The notes under the pieces are model-generated. The model had not been told where the DNA came from and made no database searches. It was given only the letters and a program-made list of their open reading frames with translations. The translations under genes were made by a program, and so were the position numbers. From positions 1 through 45,725 of the forward strand of contig NZ_JHEH01000024.1 of NCBI RefSeq assembly GCF_000715505.1: a stretch of 45,725 bases of DNA, in the 5' to 3' direction. The stretch is from Thioclava dalianensis (GTDB lineage: Bacteria; Pseudomonadota; Alphaproteobacteria; Rhodobacterales; Rhodobacteraceae). Of this stretch, positions 16,376 to 25,590 are shown piece by piece; the stretch's first letter is position 1; every line of letters begins with the position of its first letter.

Positions 16376-17082
16376 TCGACGTGTCCCTTCGCGCGCGGCC
16401 CGATGGTCGTGGTAATCTCTCCAAGCCCACTGATTGAGACGACGCATACATCGCCCACCTGCATCGCGCCGACGCCCGCAGGCGTGCCTGTCATCACCAG
16501 ATCGCCGGGCCGGATCTCCATTGACTGCGACAGGATCGAGATGATCTCTGGCACCGACCAGATCAGGTCTTGCAGATCGGCGCTTTGCTTGACGGCACCA
16601 TTTAGCGTCAACTGGATCCGGCCCTGCTCGGGCTTGCCGACCGGCGCGCCAGTGTGGATCGGACCGATCACCGCCGAGCGATCAAACGCCTTGCCCCAGT
16701 CCCAGGGCCGTCCTGCCGCACGGGCAGCAAGCTGCAAGTCCCGTCGCGTCAGGTCGTTGCCGATGGCGTAGCCGAAGATGTGGTCGCGCGCCTGTTCCTC
16801 GGGAATATCCGTGCCAGCCTTGCCGATGGCGATCACCAGTTCGGCTTCATAGTGGAAGTTCTGCGTTTCGGGCGGATAGGCGACGACCTGCCCATCTTCG
16901 ACAACGGCATCGGCGGGTTTGGTGAAGAAAAACGGCGGATCGCGATCCGGGTCCTTGCCCATCTCTCGTGCATGCTCGGCATAGTTGCGTCCGACGCAGA
17001 AGATCCGACGCACAGGGAAACGCTCGTCCCGACCGGCGATAGGCAGGCTGACGGCAGGCGGCAGCGGGAAACTGTAATTCAT
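16372..17082 (-). CDS. nagK: fumarylpyruvate hydrolase (NagK type)
   Basis: This FAH-family hydrolase splits fumarylpyruvate into fumarate and pyruvate, the last step of the gentisate route. From the ATG at 17082 it has 236 residues. It contains CVGRNYAEHAREMG, PPFFFTKPADAV, the metal-site HYEAELVIAIG and the C-terminal GDLVMTGTPAGVGAM, all typical of this small FAH group. The start was chosen because GAAAGGA lies 11 bases upstream and the protein begins MNYSFPLPP; the extra 21 codons upstream have no family match. It overlaps nagL by 4 bases. Confidence 0.9.
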   Translation of the reverse strand: MNYSFPLPPAVSLPIAGRDERFPVRRIFCVGRNYAEHAREMGKDPDRDPPFFFTKPADAVVEDGQVVAYPPETQNFHYEAELVIAIGKAGTDIPEEQARDHIFGYAIGNDLTRRDLQLAARAAGRPWDWGKAFDRSAVIGPIHTGAPVGKPEQGRIQLTLNGAVKQSADLQDLIWSVPEIISILSQSMEIRPGDLVMTGTPAGVGAMQVGDVCVVSISGLGEITTTIGPRAKGHVE

Positions 17083-17141
17083 GGAGGTTATTGTCCTTTC
17101 CTCGTGGTCGTAATTCAGTAATGTGGCATCGTAGGATGCAG

Positions 17142-19082
17142 TCATGTCGGCACTATCGCCCTGCGCAGAAACCGAAGTGCCACCATGATTGCGACACCCA
17201 GGCCATGGAGCATGAGGGTGTATCCGCCACCCAATGCTTCCGGCATAAGAAGCAGCACTCCGCCAAAGCCCAGAGCTGCGCGTTCGTAGCCTGACAACAT
17301 GCCCCCGAACCAGCCAACCATGGCGGCGGATATGGCATAAACCCCAATTGCCGCAGCAGACGTGGCCAGAAAGATTTCAACCGGGGTTCCCTGCATCAGC
17401 AGGGCGGGCGAGACCACGAAGATGAAGGGAATGATGTAGGCTGTCCAGCCTAGCCGCATCGCAACGAATGCTGTCTGCATCGGCGGGGCCCCGGCCAGCG
17501 CGGCGGCAAAGAAGGCGCCGATGCCGACAGGCGGGGTCACCATTGACATCATGCCGAGGTAGAAGATGAAGAAATGGGCGGCCATCGGTGTGATCCCGGC
17601 CTCTACCAGAGGCGGGGTAAGAAGGACCGCCAGCAAAAGATAGACGGCAACCGTCGGCATCCCCATGCCAAGAACAACACTGGCAATGGCCGTGAGGAGC
17701 AAGAGCAGCGGAAGGCTGCCCCGACCGATCTCGGCCAGCGCGAACGTGCCGGCAAAGCCCAACCCGGTGATGTTGAGAACACCGATGATGAAGCCGGCGG
17801 CAGCGGCGATCATCAGGATCTCGGTCATGGAGATGCCGGCTTCGGCGAGCGATTGCCAGATCATGCGCAGAGTGATGCGCCGGCCACCATAGCCGTATGC
17901 GACGCCGCAGATCAGGGCAACGCCGGCCGCCCAGAGGGCCGCCGTTTCCGGTCGCTGGCCCAGCCAGAACATGCCGACCACGATCACTGCAAACGGCAGG
18001 ATGAAGATACCCCCGCGACGCAGAGTGTCGAGCGCAGAAGGAATTTCATCCTCACGCAGGGGGGCGATGTTGGCCTTGGCGGCCTCAAGATCAACCTGAC
18101 AGTACACCGCAAAGTAATAGAGCGCGGCCGGGATGATCGCTGCAATCGCGACCTGCGCATAGGAAACGCCCAGGAAATCGGCCATAAGGAAAGCGACTGC
18201 GCCCATGACCGGGGGGGCGATCTGCCCTCCGGTCGAGGCGACGGCCTCGACTGCGGCAGCCATCCGGGGCCGATATCCCGAGCGGATCATCAGCCGGATG
18301 GTGACGACGCCGGTCGCGACGATGTTGGACACCACAACCCCGGAGATCGTGCCGAAAAGCGTCGAGGCCAGGATCGAGATCTTGGCCGCTCCGCCGCGGC
18401 GGCGCCCCAGCGCGGCAAGCGCGATGTCGTTGAAGAACTCGCCCCCCCCCGCCCGCACGAGGATCTGCCCGAACAGCACGAACGCGGCGACGACCGTTAC
18501 CGACACGTTCATGGTAAGGCCGAGCATGCCATTGGCATCGAACCCGATATAGGAAAGCAGACGATCCGGTGAGACCTGCCGCGTTTGCATCGCACCCTGA
18601 ATCATGTGGCCGATCATCCCGTAGCCCCCGATGAAAAGCACCACCACGACGAGCGCCCAGCCCACCACCCGCCGCAGCCCCTCAAGCACCAGCAGGACAA
18701 GCATCCCGGACATGATCACGATATCGACCGGGGCGGACATCACCCGCGAGACGATATCGGCATAGTTTATGGCAACATATAGCGAAAGACCAAGCCCCAG
18801 GACGGCAAGAATCCAGTCGATGGTTCTACCACCGTCCGCCGGAACATTCTCGTCGCTGCCGCGTGGATCCTTCTCGCCGACGCTGCTTCTGTCGATCAGG
18901 AACACCAGGCCCAGCCCAAGCCCCAGGGCGACGGCCAATATCTGCTCGACATAGACGCTCAGCCCGAGGCGGCTCGGCGCGTCGAACCCCACAGCGACGG
19001 CCAGCAGCGAAAGTGCCACCGCCTGGGTTTGGACGGCAATCCGACGAAATGTTGGCAGCCGACTGCCAGTTGTCTGAGTCAA
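17142..19082 (-). CDS. TRAP transporter fused permease (4TM/12TM)
   Basis: This large integral membrane protein of about 646 residues has some 18 or more hydrophobic helices, combining the DctQ-like small and DctM-like large subunits as in TAXI-type TRAP systems. Conserved blocks include SGVVVSNIVATGVVTIRLMI, GGQIAPPVMGAVAFLMADFL and GMMSMVTPPVGIGAFFAA. It works with the solute-binding protein encoded just upstream (19164-20135) and is driven by a sodium or proton gradient. The ATG-free 5' end uses TTG; TTG at 19082 has GGAGGAA 8 bases before it and is preferred to TTG at 19100. It probably imports an aromatic or organic acid intermediate; the ligand is unknown. Confidence 0.9.
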   Translation of the reverse strand: MTQTTGSRLPTFRRIAVQTQAVALSLLAVAVGFDAPSRLGLSVYVEQILAVALGLGLGLVFLIDRSSVGEKDPRGSDENVPADGGRTIDWILAVLGLGLSLYVAINYADIVSRVMSAPVDIVIMSGMLVLLVLEGLRRVVGWALVVVVLFIGGYGMIGHMIQGAMQTRQVSPDRLLSYIGFDANGMLGLTMNVSVTVVAAFVLFGQILVRAGGGEFFNDIALAALGRRRGGAAKISILASTLFGTISGVVVSNIVATGVVTIRLMIRSGYRPRMAAAVEAVASTGGQIAPPVMGAVAFLMADFLGVSYAQVAIAAIIPAALYYFAVYCQVDLEAAKANIAPLREDEIPSALDTLRRGGIFILPFAVIVVGMFWLGQRPETAALWAAGVALICGVAYGYGGRRITLRMIWQSLAEAGISMTEILMIAAAAGFIIGVLNITGLGFAGTFALAEIGRGSLPLLLLLTAIASVVLGMGMPTVAVYLLLAVLLTPPLVEAGITPMAAHFFIFYLGMMSMVTPPVGIGAFFAAALAGAPPMQTAFVAMRLGWTAYIIPFIFVVSPALLMQGTPVEIFLATSAAAIGVYAISAAMVGWFGGMLSGYERAALGFGGVLLLMPEALGGGYTLMLHGLGVAIMVALRFLRRAIVPT

Positions 19083-19123
19083 AGCCTGTTTCCTCCACAA
19101 TGAGCGAATGCAAAAAGGACTGC

Positions 19124-19141
19124 GCCGGGAAATCTCCCGGC
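19124..19141 (-). other. intercistronic hairpin
   Basis: GCCGGGA pairs with TCCCGGC around AATC, between the TAXI binding-protein stop and the permease start. In binding-protein-dependent operons such stems often raise the level of the first gene relative to the permease. That role here is inference. Confidence 0.55.
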
Positions 19142-19163
19142 CCAGCCCTCCGTCATAACCGTG

Positions 19164-20135
19164 TCAGTCAACAGCGCGAATGGCGACGCCCCGCTCGGCG
19201 AAGAAGGCCGCTGCACCAGGGTGATATTCCACACCCGGATAATCGACATAGGCGGTTTCAATGTTCATCACGCGAAGCGGAGGATAGGCATCGCCGATCG
19301 CACCCACATTGTCGAAAATCGAGGCCAGCAGCGCCTTGACCTGTTCGTCGGACACATGCTCACCAGCAACAAGGACGTTGTCCCATGTCAGCATCATCAT
19401 CGGCGCATCGACACCCACCCGCACCGGCGAGGGCGTCACCTCTGAGAAGTAATAGGCCGGGCGAAACTTGCGAATCGTTTCGAGCGCCTGCTCATCCGAG
19501 GCGACCTGAAGATAGCGGACCCCGCCCACCATTGCGCCGACCTCAGCGACCTTCGGCCCGCCGACAGCGAAGAAGGCCGCATCCGTCAGACCCGAGGCCA
19601 GAGCATCGACATTGCGAATGATATCGGGGATCGGCACTTCAACCACTTCACCATAGCTGATCCCGTCCGCCTCGAGAAGCGCACTCACCAGCGGACGGTT
19701 CAGCGGGAAAGCCTCCCAGCCCGAGGGCACACGCTTTCCGGCAAGATCGGAGACCCGCGTCATGCCGGAATCTGCCCGGACGAACAGCCCTACCGCAAAG
19801 GGATTGATCTTGGCCACAACACGCAGATTCGGCAGAGCCGCCGAGTAGTCACCCTCCCCGGCGACCGCTACGATCATGTCATTGATGTCGGTCATCGTGA
19901 ATTCGGCGTCTTTGCTGTCGACGGCCTGAAGCATCTGCGCGTTGCCGCTATATGCCTGAACAACCAGCCGCCCGCCGCCGCTTTTCTGGGCCTCGGCCGC
20001 AATGACCGAAGCCATCGTATTCCACACCGAACCCGCAGGAGGTGTCGTGATCGATGTAACCTGTGCGGAGGCACCGCCAGCCGCCGTCACTGCAAATACC
20101 ATCGCGCCAAAAACGCGCGTCAAAAACATCCTCAT
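19164..20135 (-). CDS. TAXI-family TRAP solute-binding protein
   Basis: This periplasmic receptor for the fused TRAP permease has 323 residues from the ATG at 20135. A signal peptide (MRMFLTRVFGAMVFAVTAAG, cut after ASAQ) is followed by the TAXI domain with a glycine-rich start (TPPAGSVWNTMASVIAAEA) and YSGNAQMLQAVDSKDAEFTM. An upstream in-frame ATG at 20171 would add 12 residues before the signal and is not favoured. It starts the long minus-strand gene row and is divergent from the ring-dioxygenase operon. The ligand is unknown; many TAXI proteins bind dicarboxylates or amino acids. Confidence 0.88.
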   Translation of the reverse strand: MRMFLTRVFGAMVFAVTAAGGASAQVTSITTPPAGSVWNTMASVIAAEAQKSGGGRLVVQAYSGNAQMLQAVDSKDAEFTMTDINDMIVAVAGEGDYSAALPNLRVVAKINPFAVGLFVRADSGMTRVSDLAGKRVPSGWEAFPLNRPLVSALLEADGISYGEVVEVPIPDIIRNVDALASGLTDAAFFAVGGPKVAEVGAMVGGVRYLQVASDEQALETIRKFRPAYYFSEVTPSPVRVGVDAPMMMLTWDNVLVAGEHVSDEQVKALLASIFDNVGAIGDAYPPLRVMNIETAYVDYPGVEYHPGAAAFFAERGVAIRAVD

Positions 20136-20196
20136 CTTCTCGCCCCCTATGCTGAACTCGCTCCTCCGCAAGCGCTTCTTCTTACCAGTTACGGCC

Positions 20197-20225
20197 TTGC
20201 TTGGAAAGCATGCTTTCCATATTGC
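20197..20225 (+). promoter_or_regulatory. ring-dioxygenase promoter with 18-bp perfect palindrome
   Basis: TTGCTT (20197-20202) and TATTGC (20220-20225) are separated by 17 bases. The spacer is almost entirely the perfect palindrome TGGAAAGCATGCTTTCCA (20202-20219), whose centre is the AAGCATGC core seen in two other control regions. A dimer bound here would cover the promoter. It lies 90 bases before the alpha-subunit gene and in the shared gap with the divergent TAXI gene, so it could control both. Confidence 0.78.
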
Positions 20226-20314
20226 CAGCGGCCCCGCAAAGCGGTAACACTCCTTCCCACGCGTCTGCGAGGAGCTGGTGCGGCGGAAATTGATTCCAGA
20301 GGGAGGAGCCTACG

Positions 20315-21679
20315 ATGAACGTAAAGGCAAATGTTGGCGCGACGGGCGCTTATTCTGATGCCGAAATTCTTGCAATGATTGACGAGAAGAACGGCAAGTT
20401 CGACCCTAAGATCTATGTTGACGAGTCGCTTTATCGCCTTGAGCTTGAGCGCATTTTTGCGCGCACCTGGGTTTGCATGGGTCACGAGTCGCATATCCCG
20501 AATTCGGGCGACTTCACGACCGCCTATATCGGCGAGGATCCTGTGGTCGTTGTGCGCCAGAAAGACGCCAGCATCCGCGTGTTCCTGAATCAGTGCCAGC
20601 ACCGCGGAATGCGCATCTGCCGCGCCGATTCGGGCAACGCCAAGGCATTTACTTGCACCTACCATGGTTGGGCATACAATCAGGGCGGTGATCTGGTCAG
20701 CGCCCCGATGGAGAAGGAAGCCTTCGGTGGTTGCCTGAACAAGGCAGAGTGGGGGCCGAAGCAGGCGCGCGTCGAAACCTACAAGGGTCTCATTTTTGCG
20801 AACTGGGATGCCGACGCGCCGGGACTCGACGAATATCTGGGTGATGTCAAATTCTACATGGACATCATGCTCGACCGCTGTGAGGCCGGAACCGAGGCGA
20901 TACCCGGGATCCAGAAATGGGTCATTCCCTGCAACTGGAAGTTCGCGGCCGAGCAGTTTGCTTCGGACGCTTATCATGCGGGCACCACCTCGCACTTGTC
21001 CGGCATCATGGCCGGTGTGCCGGAAGATGTGGATATTACCCAGGTTGCCCCTCCGACGGATGGTTTGAATGTCCACATGGAGAACGGCCATGGTTGCGGC
21101 CTCTTCTTGCGCAACCCGATGTTCTACATGACTATTGTTGGGCCGAAGGTGACGGAATACCTGACGACCGGGCCAGCATACGAGGAGGCAGTGCGGCGTT
21201 TGGGTCAGGGACGAGCGGACGTGAACCTTTGCCATACCAACGTCTTCCCGAACCTGTCGTTCCTGGCAGGGATCAACACGGTCCGGATGTGGCAGCCTCG
21301 CGGCCCGAACGAGATCGAGGTCTGGACCTTCACTCTCGTTGACAAAACTGCCCCGCAGGAGATCAAGGACGAATGGCGTCGCCACACATCGCGCACATTC
21401 TCGGCGGGCGGCGTGTTCGAGCAGGATGATGGCGAAAACTGGTGCGACATCCAGCAAGTGCTGCAGGGTCATGTTGCACAAAACCAGAAGTTCAACATCG
21501 AAATGGGCTCGCATACAGTGACGGCCGATAATCCCGAGGGCTTCCCCGGGCTGAGCTTCGCATACACCTATAGTGAGGAGTCGGCGCGAGGCCTGTACCG
21601 TTATTGGACGCAGATCATGACCGCACCGGATTGGGATGCAATCCGCCGGATCGATCAACGGCCGCTCGCGGCAGAGTAA
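20315..21679 (+). CDS. ring-hydroxylating dioxygenase, alpha subunit
   Basis: This is the catalytic subunit of a Rieske non-heme iron dioxygenase that adds O2 to an aromatic ring to form a cis-dihydrodiol. In 454 residues the Rieske cluster ligands are C94, H96, C114 and H117 (CQHRG and CTYHGW). The mononuclear iron site is H221, H227 and D378 (SDAYHAGTTSH and NWCDIQQVL). The AEQFxSDxYHAGTTSH pattern is that of biphenyl/toluene-type enzymes rather than classical NahAc. It leads an operon with the beta subunit, Rieske ferredoxin, diol dehydrogenase and aldehyde dehydrogenase. GGGAGGAG precedes the ATG. The context suggests a naphthalene-like substrate. Confidence 0.95.
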   Translation: MNVKANVGATGAYSDAEILAMIDEKNGKFDPKIYVDESLYRLELERIFARTWVCMGHESHIPNSGDFTTAYIGEDPVVVVRQKDASIRVFLNQCQHRGMRICRADSGNAKAFTCTYHGWAYNQGGDLVSAPMEKEAFGGCLNKAEWGPKQARVETYKGLIFANWDADAPGLDEYLGDVKFYMDIMLDRCEAGTEAIPGIQKWVIPCNWKFAAEQFASDAYHAGTTSHLSGIMAGVPEDVDITQVAPPTDGLNVHMENGHGCGLFLRNPMFYMTIVGPKVTEYLTTGPAYEEAVRRLGQGRADVNLCHTNVFPNLSFLAGINTVRMWQPRGPNEIEVWTFTLVDKTAPQEIKDEWRRHTSRTFSAGGVFEQDDGENWCDIQQVLQGHVAQNQKFNIEMGSHTVTADNPEGFPGLSFAYTYSEESARGLYRYWTQIMTAPDWDAIRRIDQRPLAAE

Positions 21680-21717
21680 CGTTCAATCGGCGGCAAATGT
21701 CCGCTTATGTATCAAAC

Positions 21718-21741
21718 GTCTGCCGATACGCCTCGGCAGAC
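21718..21741 (+). other. hairpin between alpha and beta subunit genes
   Basis: GTCTGCCGA pairs perfectly with TCGGCAGAC around TACGCC, 25 bases before the beta-subunit start. There is no T-run. It may be an mRNA-processing or stability element setting subunit ratios. Confidence 0.7.
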
Positions 21742-21765
21742 ACTTTACGATGAGGGAGGAATAAG

Positions 21766-22639
<874 letters not shown>

Positions 22640-22670
22640 AAAACAGCGTCAAAAACAGGGAGGAATTACA

Positions 22671-23504
22671 ATGCAACTCAAGGATCAAGTCGCGCTCGTG
22701 ACGGGCGGAGGGTCCGGTCTTGGACTCGCCATCGTGGAACGCTTCGTCGAGGAAGGCGCACGTGTTGCAATCTTTGACCGCTCGCAAGAGCGCATCGACG
22801 ACGCGGTGAAAGCGTTTGGCGACAAGGTCGTCGGCATCGCGGGCGACGTTCGCAAAGTGGACGACAACAATCGGGCGGTGGCCGAGTGCGTCAGCGCCTT
22901 CGGCAAGCTCGACACGTTCGTCGGAAATGCGGGCATCTGGGACTACTCGAAAACCATGGTCTCGACAGAAGATGACGAACTGTCATCTGCTTTCGACGAG
23001 ATGTTCGCCATCAACGTCAAGGGCTATGTCCTTGGAGCCAAGGCGGCATTGCCAGAGCTTTACAAGACCAAGGGCCACATGATCTTTACCGCGTCGAACG
23101 CTGCCTTTTATCCAGGCGGTGGCGGTGTTCTTTACACGGCAACGAAGCATGCGGTGGTCGGCATGATCAAGCAGATGGCGCATGAATTTGCACCGCACGT
23201 ACGGGTCAATGGCGTCGCGCCAGGTGGTATCGGTGGCAGCAACCTCGCCGGAACCAGTGCCCTTTCGCAAGAGGGAATCAAGTTTTCCGATATTCCGCTC
23301 GACGACCTGATGAAGCAAATGCTGCCGCTTGAACGTGCATTCAATGCGCGGGAATATGCTGGCGCCTACGCCTTCTTCGCCAATCGTCGCGACAATACGC
23401 CGGGCACTGGTGCCGTACTGAATTTCGACGGCGGTATCGGCATGCGGGGCTTTGGGTCTCCGAATATGGGCGCAGAGCTCGTTGCAAAGTTCGGCGCAAT
23501 TTAA
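22671..23504 (+). CDS. nahB: cis-dihydrodiol dehydrogenase (NahB/BphB type SDR)
   Basis: This NAD-dependent short-chain dehydrogenase re-aromatises the cis-dihydrodiol to a catechol-like diol. The 277 residues show the nucleotide motif TGGGSGLG (11-18), NAG (86-88) and the catalytic S142, Y155 and K159 (YTATK). The length equals that of BphB. The motif GGIGGSNLAG near residue 190 is typical of the dihydrodiol branch. The start has AGGGAGGAAT upstream. It follows the ferredoxin gene by 31 bases. The symbol is used for role; the sequence may be as close to BphB. Confidence 0.9.
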   Translation: MQLKDQVALVTGGGSGLGLAIVERFVEEGARVAIFDRSQERIDDAVKAFGDKVVGIAGDVRKVDDNNRAVAECVSAFGKLDTFVGNAGIWDYSKTMVSTEDDELSSAFDEMFAINVKGYVLGAKAALPELYKTKGHMIFTASNAAFYPGGGGVLYTATKHAVVGMIKQMAHEFAPHVRVNGVAPGGIGGSNLAGTSALSQEGIKFSDIPLDDLMKQMLPLERAFNAREYAGAYAFFANRRDNTPGTGAVLNFDGGIGMRGFGSPNMGAELVAKFGAI

Positions 23505-23512
23505 CCATAGCC

Positions 23513-23537
23513 GTGCGCACGGATAGGCCGTGCGCAC
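23513..23537 (+). other. hairpin between diol dehydrogenase and aldehyde dehydrogenase genes
   Basis: GTGCGCACGG pairs perfectly with CCGTGCGCAC around ATAGG, 9 bases after the nahB-like stop. It also makes two tandem copies of CCGTGCGCAC. No T-run follows. Confidence 0.7.
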
Positions 23538-23631
23538 AGTTGAAACTGGGTCGTTCTCTGGACGAATCCTCGCGAGGCTTTTGGCTGACGCAGGTTTCAA
23601 GAACAGAGAAGTAAACTTAAGAGGACATGGA

Positions 23632-25083
23632 ATGACTATTCAGCTCTATATCGACAATGAGGCGCAGAATGCCACAGGCAACGCCACATTTGAACGCCGC
23701 TCACCTGTAAGTGGCGAAGTCGTGACGCGTGGCGCAGCTGCCACGCCAGGGGATGCCGTGGCCGCGATCGAATCTGCCGAACGCGCCTTTGCGTCCTGGT
23801 CGCAGACTGGTCCGGGCCATCGCCGCGCCCTGCTCATGAAGGCCGCGGAAGAGATCGAAAAGCGCACGGAAGATTTCGTTGTCGCCATGAAAGCCGAAGT
23901 CGGGGCAGGCGAACTCTGGGCACGCTTCAATGTCATGCTCGCGGCGAATGTTTTCCGCGAAGCCGCAGCGATGACCACGCAGATTCAGGGCAGCACTATC
24001 CCGTCTGACAAGCCGGGCACGTTGTCGATGACCGTGAGACAGCCGGTAGGTGTGATCCTGTCGATCGTGCCTTGGAACGGGCCGATTGTGCTGGCAGCGC
24101 GGGCCATTGCCTATCCGCTGATGTGCGGCAACACCGTTGTTTTCCGCGCCTCGGAAACCTCTCCCAAGACCCATGTGCTGGTTGCTGAGGCCGTCCATGC
24201 GGCCGGTTTTCCCGCAGGAACGCTCAACTTCGTGATCAACGACCCAAAGGACGCACCCGAAGTCGTAGAGGCAATGATCGCGCATCCAGCCGTGCGGCGT
24301 GTCAACTTCACCGGTTCGACGCATGTTGGCCGGATCATTGCTGCGGCTTGTGGCCGCCATCTCAAGCGTAGCCTGATGGAACTCGGCGACAAGTCCCCCA
24401 TGGTGGTCCTCGCGGATGCGGATATCGACGGCGCAGTGAATGCGACCATCTTCGGTGCCTTCCTCTATCAGGGCCAGATCTGCATGACGACAGAGCGTGC
24501 CATCGTCGATGAGTCTGTCGCCGATGCGTTCGTCGAGAAACTCGCCGCGCGGGCAGCACAGCTGGAGGCGGGCGATCCACGCACTCAGGCGGCTTGCGCG
24601 CTTGGTCCGATCATCAGCCAGGGCGCAGTTAATCACCTGAACGGTTTGCTTGCCGACGCGACCGAAAAAGGTGCGAAGATACGGACTGGCGGGCTTGCAG
24701 ACAGCACCCTGATGTCGCCGACTGTGCTCGATGGTGTCACATCCAAGATGCGCATCTACTCCGAGGAAGCCTTTGGTCCGATCTTGCAGGTGATCCGTGT
24801 CAACGGCGCGGACGAAGCTGTTCGGGTGGCCAATGACACTGAATACGGCCTGTCTGCTGCTGTCTTCGGGACAGACATGGTCCACGCACTTGATGTCGCA
24901 ATGCGCCTTCAGACGGGTTCAGTGCACATCAACGGCTCCACCGTCTCGAATGAAGCCCAAGCGCCTTATGGCGGCACGAAGGCCAGCGGTTGGGGCCAGT
25001 TCGACAGCACTGCGGTGATTGATGAATTCACCGAGCTGAAGTGGATTACGATCGAACAGCCGTCCCAACAGTATCCCCTGTAA
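23632..25083 (+). CDS. nahF: salicylaldehyde dehydrogenase (NahF type)
   Basis: This NAD-dependent aldehyde dehydrogenase would oxidise salicylaldehyde to salicylate, closing the upper pathway. From the ATG at 23632 it has 483 residues, the usual NahF length. The catalytic residues are C284 (GQICMTTER) and E250 (MELGDKS), with N149 in VPWNG. The start was chosen because AGAGGA lies 8 bases before it; the longer frame from 23530 crosses the intergenic hairpin. It is the last gene of the plus-strand operon. Vanillin or benzaldehyde dehydrogenases are close relatives, so the substrate rests on context. Confidence 0.9.
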   Translation: MTIQLYIDNEAQNATGNATFERRSPVSGEVVTRGAAATPGDAVAAIESAERAFASWSQTGPGHRRALLMKAAEEIEKRTEDFVVAMKAEVGAGELWARFNVMLAANVFREAAAMTTQIQGSTIPSDKPGTLSMTVRQPVGVILSIVPWNGPIVLAARAIAYPLMCGNTVVFRASETSPKTHVLVAEAVHAAGFPAGTLNFVINDPKDAPEVVEAMIAHPAVRRVNFTGSTHVGRIIAAACGRHLKRSLMELGDKSPMVVLADADIDGAVNATIFGAFLYQGQICMTTERAIVDESVADAFVEKLAARAAQLEAGDPRTQAACALGPIISQGAVNHLNGLLADATEKGAKIRTGGLADSTLMSPTVLDGVTSKMRIYSEEAFGPILQVIRVNGADEAVRVANDTEYGLSAAVFGTDMVHALDVAMRLQTGSVHINGSTVSNEAQAPYGGTKASGWGQFDSTAVIDEFTELKWITIEQPSQQYPL

Positions 25084-25095
25084 GGCAGGCCAGAA

Positions 25096-25165
25096 ACCGG
25101 GCGGATGAGGTTGGGAAAATGATTGCCATCGGTGATGGTGATGATCCTATTCGCATCCGCCCGGT
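25096..25165 (+). terminator. long hairpin after the aldehyde dehydrogenase gene
   Basis: ACCGGGCGGATG (25096-25107) is the exact reverse complement of CATCCGCCCGGT (25154-25165), with 46 bases between. It lies 12 bases after the operon stop and ends where the IS5-type fragment begins, so it may be a terminator or part of an insertion-sequence end. Confidence 0.45.
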
Positions 25166-25518
25166 CAGAATCTGTCGGCTGGAGTGGGCAAAAGCTGGTG
25201 GGTCTCATCCGGAATGCGGTCATCGCCCAGTTCGATCCCGGCAAAGCGGCGCATCGCCTGGCTGTCGTAGAGGGTCTCCTCGGCCATCGGGTCGCTCAGA
25301 GCATACCAGTTCCGAAGGAAATAGACCCGCAGCATCACCTCCAGAGCCATCGGTGGCCGACCGCCCTTTGGCCCGGCCTTGGGATAGTGCGGCACGATCA
25401 GCGCAAGCAGCCGAACCCACGGCACCACCGCATCCATCTCCGCCAAGAACAACTCCCGCCGCGTCCGTTTCTTCTTCATGGCGTCGCGCAGGCCGGGAAG
25501 AGCGGGCTGTTTCGGCAT
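25165..25518 (-). pseudogene. IS5-family transposase, truncated
   Basis: The protein starts MPKQPALPGLRDAMKKKRTR and contains the N-terminal helical domain of IS5-type transposases (PKGGRPPMALEVMLRVYFLR, GIELGDDRIPDET). After PDET the sequence diverges and ends, so the catalytic DDE core is gone. Likely right-end sequence lies at about 25545-25590, touching the stop codon of the next gene. It is a dead fragment at the right border of the catabolic island. Confidence 0.8.
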
Positions 25519-25590
25519 CGCAAGGACTCCTTGCAGGGACACCCAAGTCTACCAGATCACGCCAAAAGTGGTGGGTTTTTCAGACGTTCC

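Noticed and set aside
20189-21658. 489-codon open frame on the minus strand
   Set aside because: Antisense to the dioxygenase alpha subunit, whose Rieske and iron ligands are all present; a shadow frame.
23511-23537. Short CRISPR-like repeat (CCGTGCGCAC twice)
   Set aside because: Only two copies 7 bases apart, and together they form one hairpin; no spacers or cas genes are present.
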